DNA of 64,000 nucleotides from Euptelea pleiosperma (GCA_035048495.1 CM068548.1:14435464-14499463), one strand, 5' to 3'. Numbered from the stretch's first letter, positions 23,801-36,000 are shown. A program made the numbers and translations. Notes: generated by a model not told the origin, from the sequence alone.

Positions 23801-24474
23801 AGGATCAACGACTGGGAGGTGGACTCGGTCGCCTCCTTGTTGCACCGATTAGAAGGGGTCAAGCTAGACAATAATATAGAAGACAAAAGATGGTGAAATC
23901 ACGACCCCAAAGGGTGGTAAAATCCCTCTACAATAGTCTCCCGGGGCAGATTCACTCGTCCTTCCCAGCCAAACGATTCTGGAGCACCCCCACTCTGTCA
24001 AAAGTCCTCTTCTTTGTCTGGTGTGCCACTCTCGATAAAATTCTCACTGTGGAGAACCTTAGAAAATGGGGATTGCAAATGCCTAATCGTTGTAGTCTTC
24101 ATTGTCGAGAGGAGAAAACGTCAAACCATCTGCTCATTCATTGCCGAGTGTCTAAGGAGATATTGGAGCGCTTTCTTCAACATTTCCGGATCTCTTGGGT
24201 CTTTTCGTCATCTGTGATCGATACGTTCAAAGGATGGTCCTCTAATGCTCTCTCTTTTAGTAGAAAACTGTTATGGAGGATGGTTCCATTTGCAGTCTGG
24301 TGGAAGTTATAGAAAGAGAGAAATCGACGTATCTTTGAAGGGAAGGAGGCCACCATAGACAAGATCACCCTGAATATTAAAGCCTCTCTCTTCTATTGGG
24401 GCTCGGCCAATCCCGTTCTCAAGCCTTTTAGAATCGAAGATTTCGTTTTTCGGTGGGATCGTTTAGCTTTGTAG
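20858..24474 (+). pseudogene. LINE ORF2 (endonuclease-reverse transcriptase), broken
   Basis: Starts MQMKVKILSWNVKGLG, the EEP endonuclease motif, but the segment that normally follows is shortened before LDLIVIQETKM. GGDFNV lies after a run of about ten G at 21256, a likely slippage frameshift. In-frame stops follow at about 21597 and 22150. The reverse transcriptase (22168-22968) is the best-kept part: IPKKDG, FRPIS-like FCPISLIGSMYKI, QGAFVRGRQI, KAYDHVSW, RGLRQGDPLSPYLF and the active site FADD. Further frame changes lie near 22968 and 23890. The C-terminal zf-RVT region has HCREEKTSNHLLIHC. A stop at 24310 precedes the family end at 24474. The protein would nick the target and prime reverse transcription. 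Confidence 0.88.
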
Positions 24475-24636
24475 AGGCATCCTTTTTGGTTTTTGGGCTT
24501 TGGTTTGGGTCATTGGGCCTTTTGTTGCGGTTGGCGCTTCAGATGCTCAATCCTTCTTGTTCTCTTTTGTCTCCTCTGTATAGTTTAGGGCCCTCTCAGC
24601 CCTCCTTTAATACATCTTTTTTATCGATAAAAAAAA

Positions 24637-24653
24637 ATGTACAAATACATTTA
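24637..24653 (+). repeat. Target-site duplication, right copy
   Basis: ATGTACAAATACATTTA directly after the poly(A) run of the LINE and identical to 17987-18003. It lies only about 80 bp beyond the RSH stop codon. Confidence 0.9.
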
Positions 24654-24732
24654 TATATACAAGACCACATTTGAATAACTGATAACCACCCAGGATAGGT
24701 ATAACACGAATGGATTAGATGTGTTTATGGGG

Positions 24733-27700
24733 TCAACTTCTGCAGCTAGACCTACTGCTTGAGACCGTGAGGCCACGGTCATACATGCGCTGAATCTTCT
24801 CCCTGTATTCCGTCAGATATTTATCAGGTATTGCCGGAGTCAGCTCCACCACATCCCCCATCTTCAGCTTGTGGGTGGGGTCGTTCACAGGTTCATGGTT
24901 TAGCCTCGGCCTTAACTCTTCCTTTAGAGGGAACCTGTACGGGGACCATTTCGAACTCCCACGCCCAACTCTTTCTAGCAGATCCATCACAGTTGAATTT
25001 GCCGGAAACTCCTGCACAGACATCTGCAACACCCACAGACCACACACTTCCTCAGATTTATTGGACAAAGGATTTTAAACTAGAGTGTTGAAAATGATTA
25101 TTACAGGACATAAAACCAAAAGATTGCTGAAGCTAGTGCTAATTTCATAAAGTGCAGACTGCAGTTCAGTAACTGTGCCACCTCCATCAAATCATGGTCC
25201 GAGTGCTAGCGATGGCACAGTTGACAGTACCACTAGAGCGTAAACAAATCCTACGGTGGGAGATCACAAAAGAAGAAAAAGATGGAAGCATAAAAAGAAA
25301 ATAAAAATCCTAACAGAAAAATGAAAAGAAAAGGGAGAGCACCCACCTTCTCATTCTCCATCATGATGACAAAAACAGGCCCATCTTGGCCACAGTGAGG
25401 TATGTAAGAATATGGGCAATCGTCTGAATGCAAAGGGAATGGGCAGGGTGGCCTGACAGAATCAGCATCGCAGCCCATTGTCTCACACTGCCAGGTGACT
25501 ACCCACCGGGCCCACTCAACCATCTGAAGCACAAAGGAAGAGTGCTTACAGTCACCTTCCTTGTATCTCCAATGGGCAGCAAATCCAAATTCGGCCTGTA
25601 AATGCATATCCTTCGTTCGGATTTGAACTTCCAATGGGGCCATGTCTTCGCCCATTACAACAGTATGAATGGATTGATACCTGTAGAAAGGAATCAAGAG
25701 TCAGGGGGAAATATGAGGAAAGGTTAATACCATCATGCATCTCCAAGGTCATACATGACATACCCGTTGAATTTGGGATAGGTTATGTAGTCCTTGAACT
25801 TTCCAGGTACTTCGGGCCATAGCCGATGAACAATTCTAAGTGCTGTATAACAGTCTTCCTCGTTGTCAACAATCAACCGTAGCCCGTGGATGTCGTGGAT
25901 TTCATCCATGGTTAGCTTCTTTCTGCAAATAATGTCAAGACTGTCATCTTCCTAATTATGCATTAAATTACATTACATTATATGTTATTAATTTGTAATA
26001 GTATGTGTTGTATAATGTTGTATTACAAAAGTTCCCTTTATTTCATCATCAAAATTAAGTGGAGATTACTATAAAAAAAGGTTTTCTTTAATTCACCACA
26101 AGATTTTCAACCAATTAATGCTGATGAGTTTGCTGCTATACTAATGCTAAAATTAAGGGGTGATTACTTCAGAAGTCATAAATACTGGTATTTATGTATT
26201 TTTTTTGCACTACCAGCTCTGATCTCCAATCACCTCCCATAAGTGACAGAATATAGAGGATAAAAACTATCGCTGTTGAAACACCTGCTGTGCCTAACAG
26301 ACGAGGGGATACCAAGAACCATTGTAGAGAGAGAGAGGGAGAACGTACTTTAACATCTTACAGTAAATGCTGTAGAAGCTCTTGTGCCGCCCGGAGAGGA
26401 CATGATAAGAAACTGCTCCATCCTTGAGAGCTCGCTCCAACTTCTCTATAGCCGAAGTAATCATCGCCTCATCAAACCATTTCTCAAGCTTGGAGGAGAG
26501 CTCTTCATGCTGATCTGGGTTAAGATGCTTGAAGCACAGGTTTTCCAGCTGCTCCTTCCAACTCGAAATCCCAAGACGGTTGGCCAAGGGAGCAAATATC
26601 TCCAAAGTTTCCTTTGCAAACCTCTGTTGCTTGGCCAAGGGCAAAGCCCCAAGTGTCATCATATTATGCAGCCGGTCCGCCAGTTTTATGAGAACTGCCC
26701 TGGCATCTGCCATTGCAAGGAACATGGTGTGCAAGCGATCTGCCTCAACAGTTTTGTTTGCAGTGTTGTTTTCACGAGCGAGCTTGCTCAACTGGCTTAG
26801 TTTTGATACCTAAATAAATGCCAAATAGTATTGAAGCTTAAATTCTTCAACTCTATATCAAAAGTAAAAGATGATAGTCTGATTTACTGCATACATTTCT
26901 ATACTGTGCATATGTGAAGTATACAAACAGAAAAGTTTTTGGGAAAAAAAATCATGATGAAAAGGACAACTATAAACCATAAGGTAATTATTCATTATTG
27001 CCTTTCCTACTATGAACGTAATAGGAAAAAAATGGCATAAAAAAGTTTTAATCAGATACCCCTAGGAAAATATAACCCTAGACAGAATTTAAGGTTAGCT
27101 AGAGCAACAAAAATTATTGGGTTCTGTACAATTTTAAAATGTGGCATCTTCGGGAAGCCTGAGGAAGAATACCCTGGCTCAAGGTGTAACACCTCAAATG
27201 CTTTTAATACGAGAGCACAAAATAAGGCAGGTTTCGTGTTGAAACAACACCATCATGCCCCAACTTGACAAACTTCAAGCTAAGCCAAGAAGCAGTTGAA
27301 GTGTCTCAGATGGAAATGGCATCTGTAACATGTCTGTAATCATGGTGGAAAGGACACCATGGAACATCATGATTACATGATTATATAACCACATAGTCCT
27401 TGCTAAACAAAAAAAGAAAACTTGTTAATTGGAAATATACCTAAACTTCTTTTTTATTAGGTAATCAGAGTTGAGGCATATATTTGTCTTACTAGAAATG
27501 AGGTAACAGCATGCGAAGAAGCAGTCAAGCAGATGCAACAATATGCATCTTTCAGCTTTGATTTTCTCGATTTTTGCAAGAGTGGTTTACTTTAGAACAC
27601 AATCAATAATTCGGAAATAATTCATTTAACTCCCATGCACTAGACCTCTAGAAGCATGCCTCTGCTCCTCAACTTACAAAATTACAAAAGAATATCTGGG

Positions 27701-28997
27701 ACTTTGATGCTAACATGCAATTTCATATGTTAAACCATAGAATAAATAGATGTGGTCAGTTGAATTTATGGTTCATTCTGATTAGTACACTACAAAGGCT
27801 ACGGTCGTGGAGGTTACCTATATATTCATAGCAATCACGAAGCAAACAACTAAAACAAAGACTAATATCCAGTTCTCAAAGAGAAAACAATGTCGAATGA
27901 AATTGAATTCGATAACCATGCAACAGTATCAAAGATAGCCATTCCATAACAGATTGTGGTATCAAGTAAAAACCTACATACCCCTTCAACCAAATCAGCA
28001 ACTCCAGCCCCAAATGTCCGGCAAATATAATCATAACTGATAAAAGAATCGTCAAGCGTATCGTGCAGAATCCCTGCAGCGACCACTGTGGAATTAGCAC
28101 CAATCATTGCAAGCAAAACTGCTGTTTCCACGCAATGCTGCAAATACGGATCCCCACTTGCCCGCATCTACAACAAAAGAGAAATTTCTCAATCCATAAA
28201 CCAGAATTCCAATAAGAATTCGAACCCCAAAGTTAAATTTTTACCTGCCCCCTATGCGCTTTCTCAGCTTCGTAAAATGCCTTTACAACAACCTCCTCGT
28301 TAAAGATCTTATGCCTCAATTGGGCACCCAAAAGCAACTCTTTTGCGTATGGCTCGCAACTCGTCTCCACGAAATTATCTTCCATGTTGAACGTTAATTC
28401 ATCCACAAGAGCCGTTGACGAATCTCCATCGAGTCCACCCCCTGGCATCGGAAAGCTCGGCGAGTCATAGTCAAGACAAGAATCCAAAGCATTCCGGACA
28501 AACCCATTAAACAGCCCATCCCTGTTAGCCCTAAAAGAAGCAGACAGGTGCGAATCCCCGCTGCGTTCACGGGAGATCCTCATGGGCGGGCTTCTAGAAG
28601 AACCAACGCTGGCACTACTGCAAGAAACCGGAGCTTGGAAAACTGATACAGGGCTTTGATCTCTACATTTAAGCGAAGAGCTCAACGATGAGTATGGAGA
28701 GTAACAGTACGAGCTACTCAATTCCTCCCCTCTCTCATGCCAGAGCGAACCCAGCTCATCGCCTCCACCAGTGAAGCTCGAAGACGAAGCGTGCCTCACC
28801 AATGGTGAAGAAAATAAACACGAAAGCCCGCCAACGATCGGTCTATGAGCCGGCGATGCCAATGAAGATGAAGAAGACGGAGGTCGAGGGTTGAATTCGT
28901 AGTCAGACGAAGCATGAGAATTGATCTGACAAGGATGAGGAGTCGAGCAAACACTACTCGGCGGACTCGCGTAAAGCGCGATCGTGGGAACCGCCAT
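24733..28997 (-). CDS. RSH: Plastid RelA/SpoT homologue (RSH2/RSH3 type), (p)ppGpp synthetase/hydrolase
   Basis: Makes and degrades the alarmone (p)ppGpp in plastids. Six exons join in phase: 28997-28245, 28167-27982, 26809-26349, 25922-25764, 25680-25347 and 25023-24733; 727 codons, normal for RSH2/3. I chose ATG 28997 ([17 protein letters not shown]), the family N-terminus; it is a Ser-rich likely transit peptide. Hydrolase (HD) domain: [15 protein letters not shown] at about residues 286-291, [10 protein letters not shown]. Synthetase: [58 protein letters not shown] domain follows in exon 6 ([32 protein letters not shown]) and the end QRMYDRGL. Catalytic motifs of both domains look intact. 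There is no EF-hand, which separates it from CRSH. Introns are ordinary except intron 2 (1172 bp). An L1 LINE ends about 80 bp past the stop. Confidence 0.96.
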
Positions 28998-29067
28998 GGC
29001 CAACACACCAAGATCCCAAATTTCCCCTTAATTTTCCTTCCTCGTTAATCAAGATCAGAACTTGAGA

Positions 29068-29103
29068 AAACCCTAAAATTCAAACCAATCAAAGAAACCC
29101 TAA
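29068..29103 (+). promoter_or_regulatory. Two telo-boxes in the RSH leader
   Basis: AAACCCTAAA at 29068-29077 and AAACCCTAA at 29095-29103, about 70-105 bp upstream of the RSH start and in the opposite orientation to the gene. Further upstream (to about 29450) the minus strand is pyrimidine/purine biased, as in a leader; a leader intron is possible but not provable here. Confidence 0.4.
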
Positions 29104-29606
29104 TCGTAGAATCTCAAACGAATAAAAAAATTGCAACCACTCCTAGAAACTAAATCCATACGCAATTGAACAAACAAATAGATCCAAGTTAAGAAAATTA
29201 ACAGATCCAAGTCAAGAAAATTACAGAGACGTAGGTGGAGAAGAAATCGAGCTACAGTTTCTAAGGTTTTATAGAGATCCAGACGAAACCTAGAAGACGA
29301 TTGGGTCCAAAAAAAGAAAAAAAAAAACTTCAATTTTCCGAGAAAGCGAAATGTGTTGAAGGAAGACTGGAAACCCTGAACCTAATTTGGGGGAGAGAGC
29401 TCGCTTCCTTTTTCTTCTTTCTCCCCTTCTCTTCTCTCTCCTCCGTCCCTTATTGCTTACCGGCCAGGCAATGAAAACGGCGAAATTACAGAAAGGTCCT
29501 TTATATTCACGGCAAATAACGGAAAATACACCTCGGTGGCATGAGTGCTCCTTGCCCTTTGGGCAGTGTTACTGTTACCATCATCCCTGCTGGCCGATGT
29601 CCCTAT

Positions 29607-29722
29607 CGCGCTTCACACGTCACATATCTCGAGGACTATCCAACGTTATGGAACTACGACCATCCTAATCGCGATTAACACGTCACGTATCTCGAGAACT
29701 ATCCAACGTTATGGAATACGAC
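29607..29722. repeat. 64-bp tandem duplication upstream of RSH
   Basis: CACGTCAC-TATCTCGAG-ACTATCCAACGTTATGGAA occurs twice with a spacing of 64 (29615 and 29679). Each unit carries an ACACGTCAC core of the ACGT/bZIP type. The duplication lies about 650 bp upstream of the RSH start codon. Confidence 0.8.
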
Positions 29723-29908
29723 GATAGTTATTCCGTTTTTTTTTTTTTTGGTTCTTTTTCTGGATAAGCAACTTTTCTGTGTCTTTTTATAGTTATCTGG
29801 TATTACAAGCGTAAGGTATTATCCTGCAATAGGATGAATATGGCCTTAAAACAGATAGAAGTTCACCAACTACCTGACTAAAATCTGAAAATATTGAATA
29901 GGGGTTTT

Positions 29909-30315
29909 GAGTAAAACTTCTATCACAGCGTTCTGACAGATGCTTCTGTCAAAAAGCAAATAACAGGACACGTGGCACATTCTTAGTGGACTCTGACCGT
30001 ATGGATGTTTGGACAGTCCCTCGGTGGACCTATGAACCAAAAATCAGCCTGATTAGTGATTTAAGACCTATGGATCTTTGCAACCCAAATAACGCTCAAT
30101 AATGCTCAAATTATTCACGTTAAAATTAACCCTTGAAAGTAACTTCAATGGAATCATTTAGAAATCACTAATCAGGCTGATTTTTGGTTCATAGGTCCAC
30201 TGAGGGACTGGCCAAACATCCATACGGTCAGAGTCCACTAAGAGTGTGCCACGTATCCTGTAATTTGCGTTGGGAAAGAAGCATATGTTAGAACGCTGTG
30301 ATAGAGGTTTTAGTC
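29909..30315. mobile_element. G-box foldback element
   Basis: 407 bp. Ends GAGTAAAACTTCTATCACAGCG and, inverted, GACTAAAACCTCTATCACAGCG. CACGTG is at 29969-29974 in the left arm; the right arm has the diverged CACGTA. Arms contain CGTATGGATGTTTGG and ATCAGCCTGATTAGTGATTT. Same terminal type as 45560-45963. Confidence 0.8.
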
Positions 30316-30759
30316 GGGGGTTTTTCTTAAGGCTTAAAATGGTGGTTACGTAAGTCCATTGGTGGCGTAGGGATTTGATGGACTTTTTCTTTTTGTTCCT
30401 TTTTTTATAGGCCCATTGGTGGACTTAAGATGTGTGCTTACGTAGGGGTGTGTTGGAGGATGTAATCGTTTTTAGTTTACATCTAAGTAGAGTAGGGTCC
30501 ACCTTTGATATTTCTTACTAGCTCGGATGTTGGTTTATAGTTGGAATCACCAATTAGGCCCATGCTTGTAATCCACCCTATCTTTTTCAGATCCATCGTG
30601 AATCATAGTTCGAAATCTCGGGATCCGAGACTGGATCGGTAGGCTGCGATCCCGATCCAGATCATCAGATCGCCTTGATAGAACCCAAAACCAAAGTATC
30701 TAATAGATAAGTACTTGGTATACCAGGAGGAAATCTTTTTCTTAAACTTTAGTATGAAA

Positions 30760-30975
30760 ATTATTTATTTTAATGTACAAATATCGACTTTGCTGATGGA
30801 CGTTGATGACGCACCATAGTATGAGCCATGTGGCACACTCTTAGTCACCACTGGCCGTGTCAATGTGCGGCGCATTCCTAGGTAGACCAATAGACCAAAA
30901 ATCAGCTTGATTAATGATTTCAAACCTTTGGATCTTTGTACCCAAAATAATGAACCTCGTATGGTTTTCACCTTC
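30760..30975. repeat. Single arm of a G-box-family element
   Basis: GATGGACGTTGATGACGCACCATAGTATGAGCCATGTGGCACACTC-type arm, followed by the family core (AAAATCAGCTTGATTAATGATTT). No matching opposite arm follows, and the G-box position is mutated to CATGTG. Just upstream (30602-30690) is a partial copy of the GTTCGAAATCTCGGG-type hAT-like MITE. Confidence 0.55.
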
Positions 30976-31146
30976 CCATGAGGGGCATTATCGAAATTTT
31001 CTTGAAGTCTAAAGGTAGTTACGAAAGAGGAAGCGAGGGAATTGTTGGGGGGAATGAATCTGCTCTCCTCTTGAAGTTTTCTAGATTCTAGATGATAAGG
31101 ACGTTTTTTTTCTTATTTATTAATTTTTTATAGGCTTTTTACATTT

Positions 31147-31546
31147 AGGGTCGGGCTCCGTTGACAGATATAAAATGACAGGTATATGTACAGGGACACA
31201 ATATAAGCCACGTGGAACACTCTTACAGGACTCTGACGGTATGGATGTTTGTCCTATCCCATGGTGGACCTACAAACTAAAACTCAGCCTGATCAGTAAT
31301 TTATAAGTGTTTGATCTTTGTACCTCAAATACTGCTCAAATTCCCACAGTTGAGATCAGCCCATGAAAATAAGTCCAATCCAAAGCCTATAAATCACTAA
31401 TCAGGCTGATTTTTGGTTTGTAAGTCCACCATAGGATAGTACAAACATCCATACAGTCAGAGTCCTGTAAGAGTGTGTCACGTGGCTTATATTGTGTCCC
31501 TGTACAGATTCCTGTTATTTTGGATCTGTCAACGGAGCCCGACCCT
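31147..31546. mobile_element. G-box foldback element, GGGTCGGGCTCC-ended subfamily
   Basis: 400 bp. Left end GGGTCGGGCTCCGTTGACAG, mirrored by CTGTCAACGGAGCCCGACCC on the right. CACGTG lies at 31209-31214 in the left arm and near 31480 in the right. T-rich flanks do not give a clean target duplication. Confidence 0.85.
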
Positions 31547-32326
31547 TTTATTTATTATTCGAGAATAGTTTTTTGATTTATGCCCGAAGAAACAAGCACG
31601 TGGCGTGGAAGGAGCAGCGACCAACGCCACGTGGTCAGCGAAATCGGCTGACACATGTGGACTAAGGTGTCGACTAAGTAAGAGATGGACGAAGTTACTT
31701 GTTTGTATAGAATGCGCTCCTCTCCCTGCTTGTGAGTTGTGTCGGCTTTGAGTGTCGCTTGTGTCTTCCTTGCCGTTGCTTTCGTTCCGCTAATCGAGGC
31801 GTTTCATTGGTGACACAAGTTTTACTGTCCTGTCCAGTAAAACCATATTAATGGTCTATGTGAGACACGTGGCACACTTTCAGGGACTACCCACCTGTCA
31901 ATAACTGGGTCCCACTTAAATACAACTTCTATGTCAAAATCCCGTTTTCCAACACGGATTTGCCTGATTCTACGGTGTGGGAGTTGGAGTGGAACATCAG
32001 TCGTAGTTAAATTTTGACTACTTGAAAAGTGATAGATCTAACGGTTATAATCATCCACTGAGGTCAATTTTGAAAGGGCGGGACCCATCTAATAGTGGGT
32101 CCAAACTCCTTTTACACGCATATCGTCTACAACTGTGACTATATGCATTTTGTTTACCAAGGATGGAAAATGGAACTTTGGAAGTTTTTAGCTAGATTCA
32201 TCTTTATGGCCTGTTTGGAAATTCGAGTTTACAGGGCCTAACCTAACCCTGTCCGGGGTGGAAGAACTTTGATGTTGCGATGTCTTTTCAAAAAACCAAC
32301 TCTAATTCTGGTAGGCTTTTTTTTTT

Positions 32327-32720
32327 GGGGTCGGGCTCCACTTACCGCCCTAAAATGACAGGCTGCCGTTACAGGACACAATATGAGCCACGTGGCACAC
32401 TCTTAGAGGACTATGACCTTATGGATGTTTGGCCAATCCCTAGGTGGACCTACAAACCAAAAATCAGCCTGATTACTGATTTCTAGACGTTGGATCTTTG
32501 TACCTCAAAACTACTCGAATCCCCACATTTGAGATCAACCCATGAAAGTCCAATCCAACGCCTATAAATCAGTAGTCAGACTGATTTTTGGTGTGTGGGT
32601 CCACTTAGTGATTGGCCAAACATCCATCCGGTCATAGTCCTCTAAGAGTTTGCCACGTGGCTCATATTGTGTCCTGTAACCAAAACCTGTCATTTTAGGG
32701 CGGTAACTGGAGCCTGAGCC
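32327..32720. mobile_element. G-box foldback element with T-tract flanks
   Basis: 394 bp. Left GGTCGGGCTCC...ACCGCCCTAAAATGACAGG, right inverted GGCTCAGGCTCC...ACCGCCCTAAAATGACAGG. CACGTG at 32389-32394 and 32654-32659. It is flanked by runs of ten T on each side, compatible with a 9-10 bp duplication as in Mutator-like elements, although a homopolymer is weak evidence. Confidence 0.8.
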
Positions 32721-32789
32721 TTTTTTTTTTATTTTTTTATTTTATTTAAAGCAAAATCGGAAAACAAAAGGGTAAAAACTAGGATGTTG

Positions 32790-33065
32790 ACGACGGACCA
32801 CAGTACGAGACATGTGGCAAACTTTTAAAGACCACTGACCGTATGAATGTTTGGCCCACCTACATACCAAAAATCAGCTTGATTAGTGATTTCAAACATT
32901 TGGATCTTTGTAACCCAAAATAATGCTCGAATTCCAATTAAAAATCAACGCTTATAAATCACTAATTGGGTTAATTTTTGGTCTATAGGTACACCTAGGG
33001 TTGGGCCAAACATCCGTACAATCAGATATCTCTAAGAATATGCCACATGGCTCACTCTGGGGGAT
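32790..33065. repeat. Decayed G-box-family element
   Basis: Both arms are recognisable (GACGGACCACAGTACGAG...ATGAATGTTTGG and CCAAACATCCGTACAATCAG...GCCACATGGCTCA) but diverged, and the CACGTG palindrome has been lost in both. Confidence 0.6.
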
Positions 33066-34546
33066 CTAAGATGTCTAGGGGCGAGTATGCACATTCTTGG
33101 AGTTCTAAGATGTAAGAGTGTTCATAACCATGTCTACATCTATGCACTACGTGTTTGACATAGATCTAAGAGCATTCACAACCCTGGCCATGAGTCTGTC
33201 CACTTCCATGCACGTGTTTGACATGCACTCGCAAGTGCATGCACATGTATAGCACACATGTTATATTCATGTATGGACGTGCATGTTACATGGTTACCGT
33301 ACGTGATTACATCCCTACCTCATTACCAATCTCATGATGTACGTAGTCATACATGTCACATGTGTACACATGTATTTTTCCATTTCCATGGGTCGCACAT
33401 GCCGGGGCTGAATATCTCTTCAGTTGGACCCATCAAACAGTTGATTTCACCCTCTTACATGTATGCCAAGTGTACATTTGGATGCTGACAGAGACCTGAT
33501 ATATTAAAGAAAGCAATGCAATGAAGTGATGTGGACATACACAACGCGTGTTCTAAGCACATTGACCAACCAAAACGTGATTTCGAGTACATTTAGCGGT
33601 ATGACGAACATGCACGTACTCATGTTACATATGGAACATGGTTGCGTGCCATGTCGATCCGCCGTAAATGAAATGAGCTATAAAAATTTCCTAAATTAGT
33701 ATCAGAATCACAAGCAAAAACAGCTGGAGAGCTTTGTTGTAGTCTTCTTTAAGTAATTCAAACCATATACAAGCTGAACAAAAAGAACTCCTTGTTTGGC
33801 TGTAGTTTTTGGGTACGTACCCATGCTCTTGTTGCTTCTACTCTAGGGCTCTTAACTATAGACCAATATAGTGTTGTTCATTGCTAAAAACGCAATGCTA
33901 CACTATCAGATCACGATCGGACAATGCAGTAGGTCGTGGGTTCAAGTCTCGGCAAAGTGCCGAGGGGGAGTGTTATTGGAATGTGTTGTGTGGTTGTGTG
34001 GCCATCACTCCGCCTCTGTTAGACCCGTGGACCCTTTAATATTCAGTCACCTGAACAATTCAACCAAGGTATGATATGTTCTTTGTATGCCACGTGGCTC
34101 GTAATGTGGGCGGTCATGGCTGATTGGGTCCACCGTCAATCCCATCAAAAAGACCAAAAGCCCCTATAGGGTTACCATCTTGTACATGCCCATATGGTGT
34201 TCCAAGGCAGCACGACTTATCGGCAACTTTTTCAAATAATTCCTTAAACTAATCAGCAACTTTATGCTGCAAACTTTCTTGGAAAGAAGACTTATCCATA
34301 TGTCCCTCACGTTTCAATGCTCGTCAATAACGCTTGAATCTGGTCAAAGAGGTGTTTCTATAGTCTGAAAATGCAAGGGGGTATTAGAAAATACTTTTGA
34401 ATGACAAGGGGTATTACTAAATTATCCATAAACTTATCAACTTACATGGCCAACACAGACCATCTTGTCCGTGTGATGCCTATACCCTACCATGTACTAT
34501 ACTTTTACCTATGAATTGTAGCAACTGAATTTACAATTTTTTAAGG

Positions 34547-34905
34547 GTCAGGCTTAGCGGACACATATTTTCAGACACAAAAATCGTCGGGGGCTAATAT
34601 ATAAATTAGAATTTTTGGAACGTAATTCTGATATTTGGTGAGGATGGTCTCTATGGTGAGGAGATCGCCCTCACAAAAGTTCAAATCATTCTGATATTCG
34701 TAGCATGGTCTACAAGTTGAAGAATTATGGGCCGTCTATTTTTTTTTACCGTTAACTTGAAACCCACATTTGATGGTGTTAGAAATTTTAGAATGGGCTG
34801 ATTTTTTTTGTAGAGGAGATCATCCCCACCAAAAATCAGCCATTGATTTATCTTTCATGTGGGTACACCAAAATTGTGTGTGAAAATATGTATCCCCAGT
34901 TATAA
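34547..34905. mobile_element. Inverted-repeat MITE
   Basis: ACACATATTTTCAGACACAAAAAT on the left is mirrored by a TTGTGTGTGAAAATATGTATCC block on the right, enclosing about 360 bp. It has internal matched blocks around GAGGATGGTCTCTATGG / GAGGAGATCATCCCC. Non-coding. Family and target duplication not determined. Confidence 0.55.
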
Positions 34906-35284
34906 AGAAGCACGTTTCTTTTGCCATTGGACTGAAACTTGCCACACGGGAGATGTTGATGTTAAATGTATGGGCCCCCTTCAGCCAATTACCTTAGCTG
35001 TCAGATACATAACGTTTTGAGAGAGGTTTGGTTGAAATTGGGTTTAGGAGTGTTAATGGGCCTGGTTTGGGACGGGCCCATTTATGCCCAAGCCTGATCC
35101 AGAATATAAGCAGCTAGGTCCAAGTTTAGCTCGGTCCGTGATGGGCTTTAATAGCTCGTTTATGATCAGCCAAAGAACAGGTATAACGAGCCAGCAGGCC
35201 ATTATATTTGGGATATACCTATGATTTTTTCCTTGAGGGTATGTTTGGTAATCAAGAATTGAGTCAGAATTGGATTTATGATTC

Positions 35285-35382
35285 CCGGAATTACAAATCT
35301 CTGTGTTTGGAAGGACCGAATAGAATTCCAAGACCGGAATTACAAATCTCTGTGTTTGGAAGGACCGAATAGAATTCCAGGA
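35285..35382. repeat. 49-bp tandem duplication
   Basis: CCGGAATTACAAATCTCTGT...GGACCGAATAGAATTCCA occurs twice, at 35285 and 35334. It belongs to a MITE-like block that begins near 35237 with GGTATGTTTGGTAATCA. Confidence 0.9.
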
Positions 35383-35569
35383 CCAGAACAAATTTGTGAG
35401 AATTGATTCCAAAAGGACCAAAACCATTACAACGGGCGTTAAAAAATCATTATAAAGGTCAATAAAAGTCAACGTCGATGGGCGTTTACCCTGTTACTTT
35501 TGTTATTTTAAACCTTGCTCCTTATTTATAGATCCAGCAACTAGTTCCGCATCACAGCATACTGATAGG

Positions 35570-36000
35570 TTGGTTATGGTACATGGGACACGACGTATCC
35601 GATCATATCTGTATATGGCAAAATAAATACGAAGCATATGGCCCACATGATGCATGGATATCGACATGTAAATGCATGTTTGCGAATTGCGGTTATAATC
35701 AGATATCAACATATTCTATGCGGTAGACTCAATTGGAATAAGCTTTCAAATGCAAAACCATGCACGAAGACAAGCTATACATGCAGCGATAGGGTAGGAA
35801 GCACACGTGGAAATAACTGCAACCAAATCATCAACATCAGTTTTGATCAAAATCCTATATACTGTTACAACCATCCGATTAAAGAAATTTCGGTGCAATG
35901 GCTCACCCAAGATATGTCCAAGATCAGATTGTCTGGATTAATGCGTATGTTGATCTAATCGGATGACTAGCAACATCGTGCAATATCATACCAGAGTTGG
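35570..36000 (-). repeat. Duplicated 3' end of the aleurain-like gene
   Basis: Collinear but diverged copy of 37600-38110. Matches include the final exon with its acceptor, TGCAACC-x-AATCATCAACAT-AGTTT, and the intron side CACCCAAG-ATGTCCA-GAT-AGATTG-CTGGAT-AATG-GTATGTTGATCTAAT-GGATGACT. The copies lie in direct orientation about 2.1 kb apart, separated by other repeats including a Helitron. Confidence 0.85.
35746..35816 (-). pseudogene. Extra copy of the aleurain-like terminal exon
   Basis: An acceptor GGTTGCAG is followed, in the phase left open by exon 7, by codons reading VISTCASYPIAA, close to the real end [12 protein letters not shown] at 37921-37884. The stop after the final Ala is lost; reading continues CIACLRAWFCI and then stops at 35746-35748. 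It could serve as an alternative last exon if transcription reads through the normal 3' end, but the altered tail and greater divergence suggest a relic. Confidence 0.7.

Larger units (their letters stand above)
18004..24636 (+). mobile_element. Full-length L1-type LINE retrotransposon, inactive
   Basis: A 6.6-kb element bounded by a perfect 17-bp duplication and ending in a short A-run after TTATCGAT. The order is 5' region, ORF1, ORF2 (endonuclease, reverse transcriptase, zf-RVT zinc-binding domain), 3' region and poly(A): the plant L1 plan. Length and the perfect duplication show one complete, fairly recent insertion in the gap between the stops of TAF9 and RSH. Both ORFs carry stops and frameshifts, so it cannot move on its own. 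It reads in the same sense as TAF9 and antisense to RSH. Confidence 0.93.
33066..35569. other. Gene-free stretch between repeats
   Basis: No convincing exon. Contents: CATG/ACATG-rich low-complexity sequence (33120-33400); a block with a tRNA B-box-like GGTTCAAGTCTC and a GGGGGAGTGTT motif near 33930-33975 (possible decayed retroelement); a lone G-box arm near 34088 (GCCACGTGGC); an inverted-repeat element at 34547-34905; and a 49-bp tandem pair near 35285. Confidence 0.5.
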
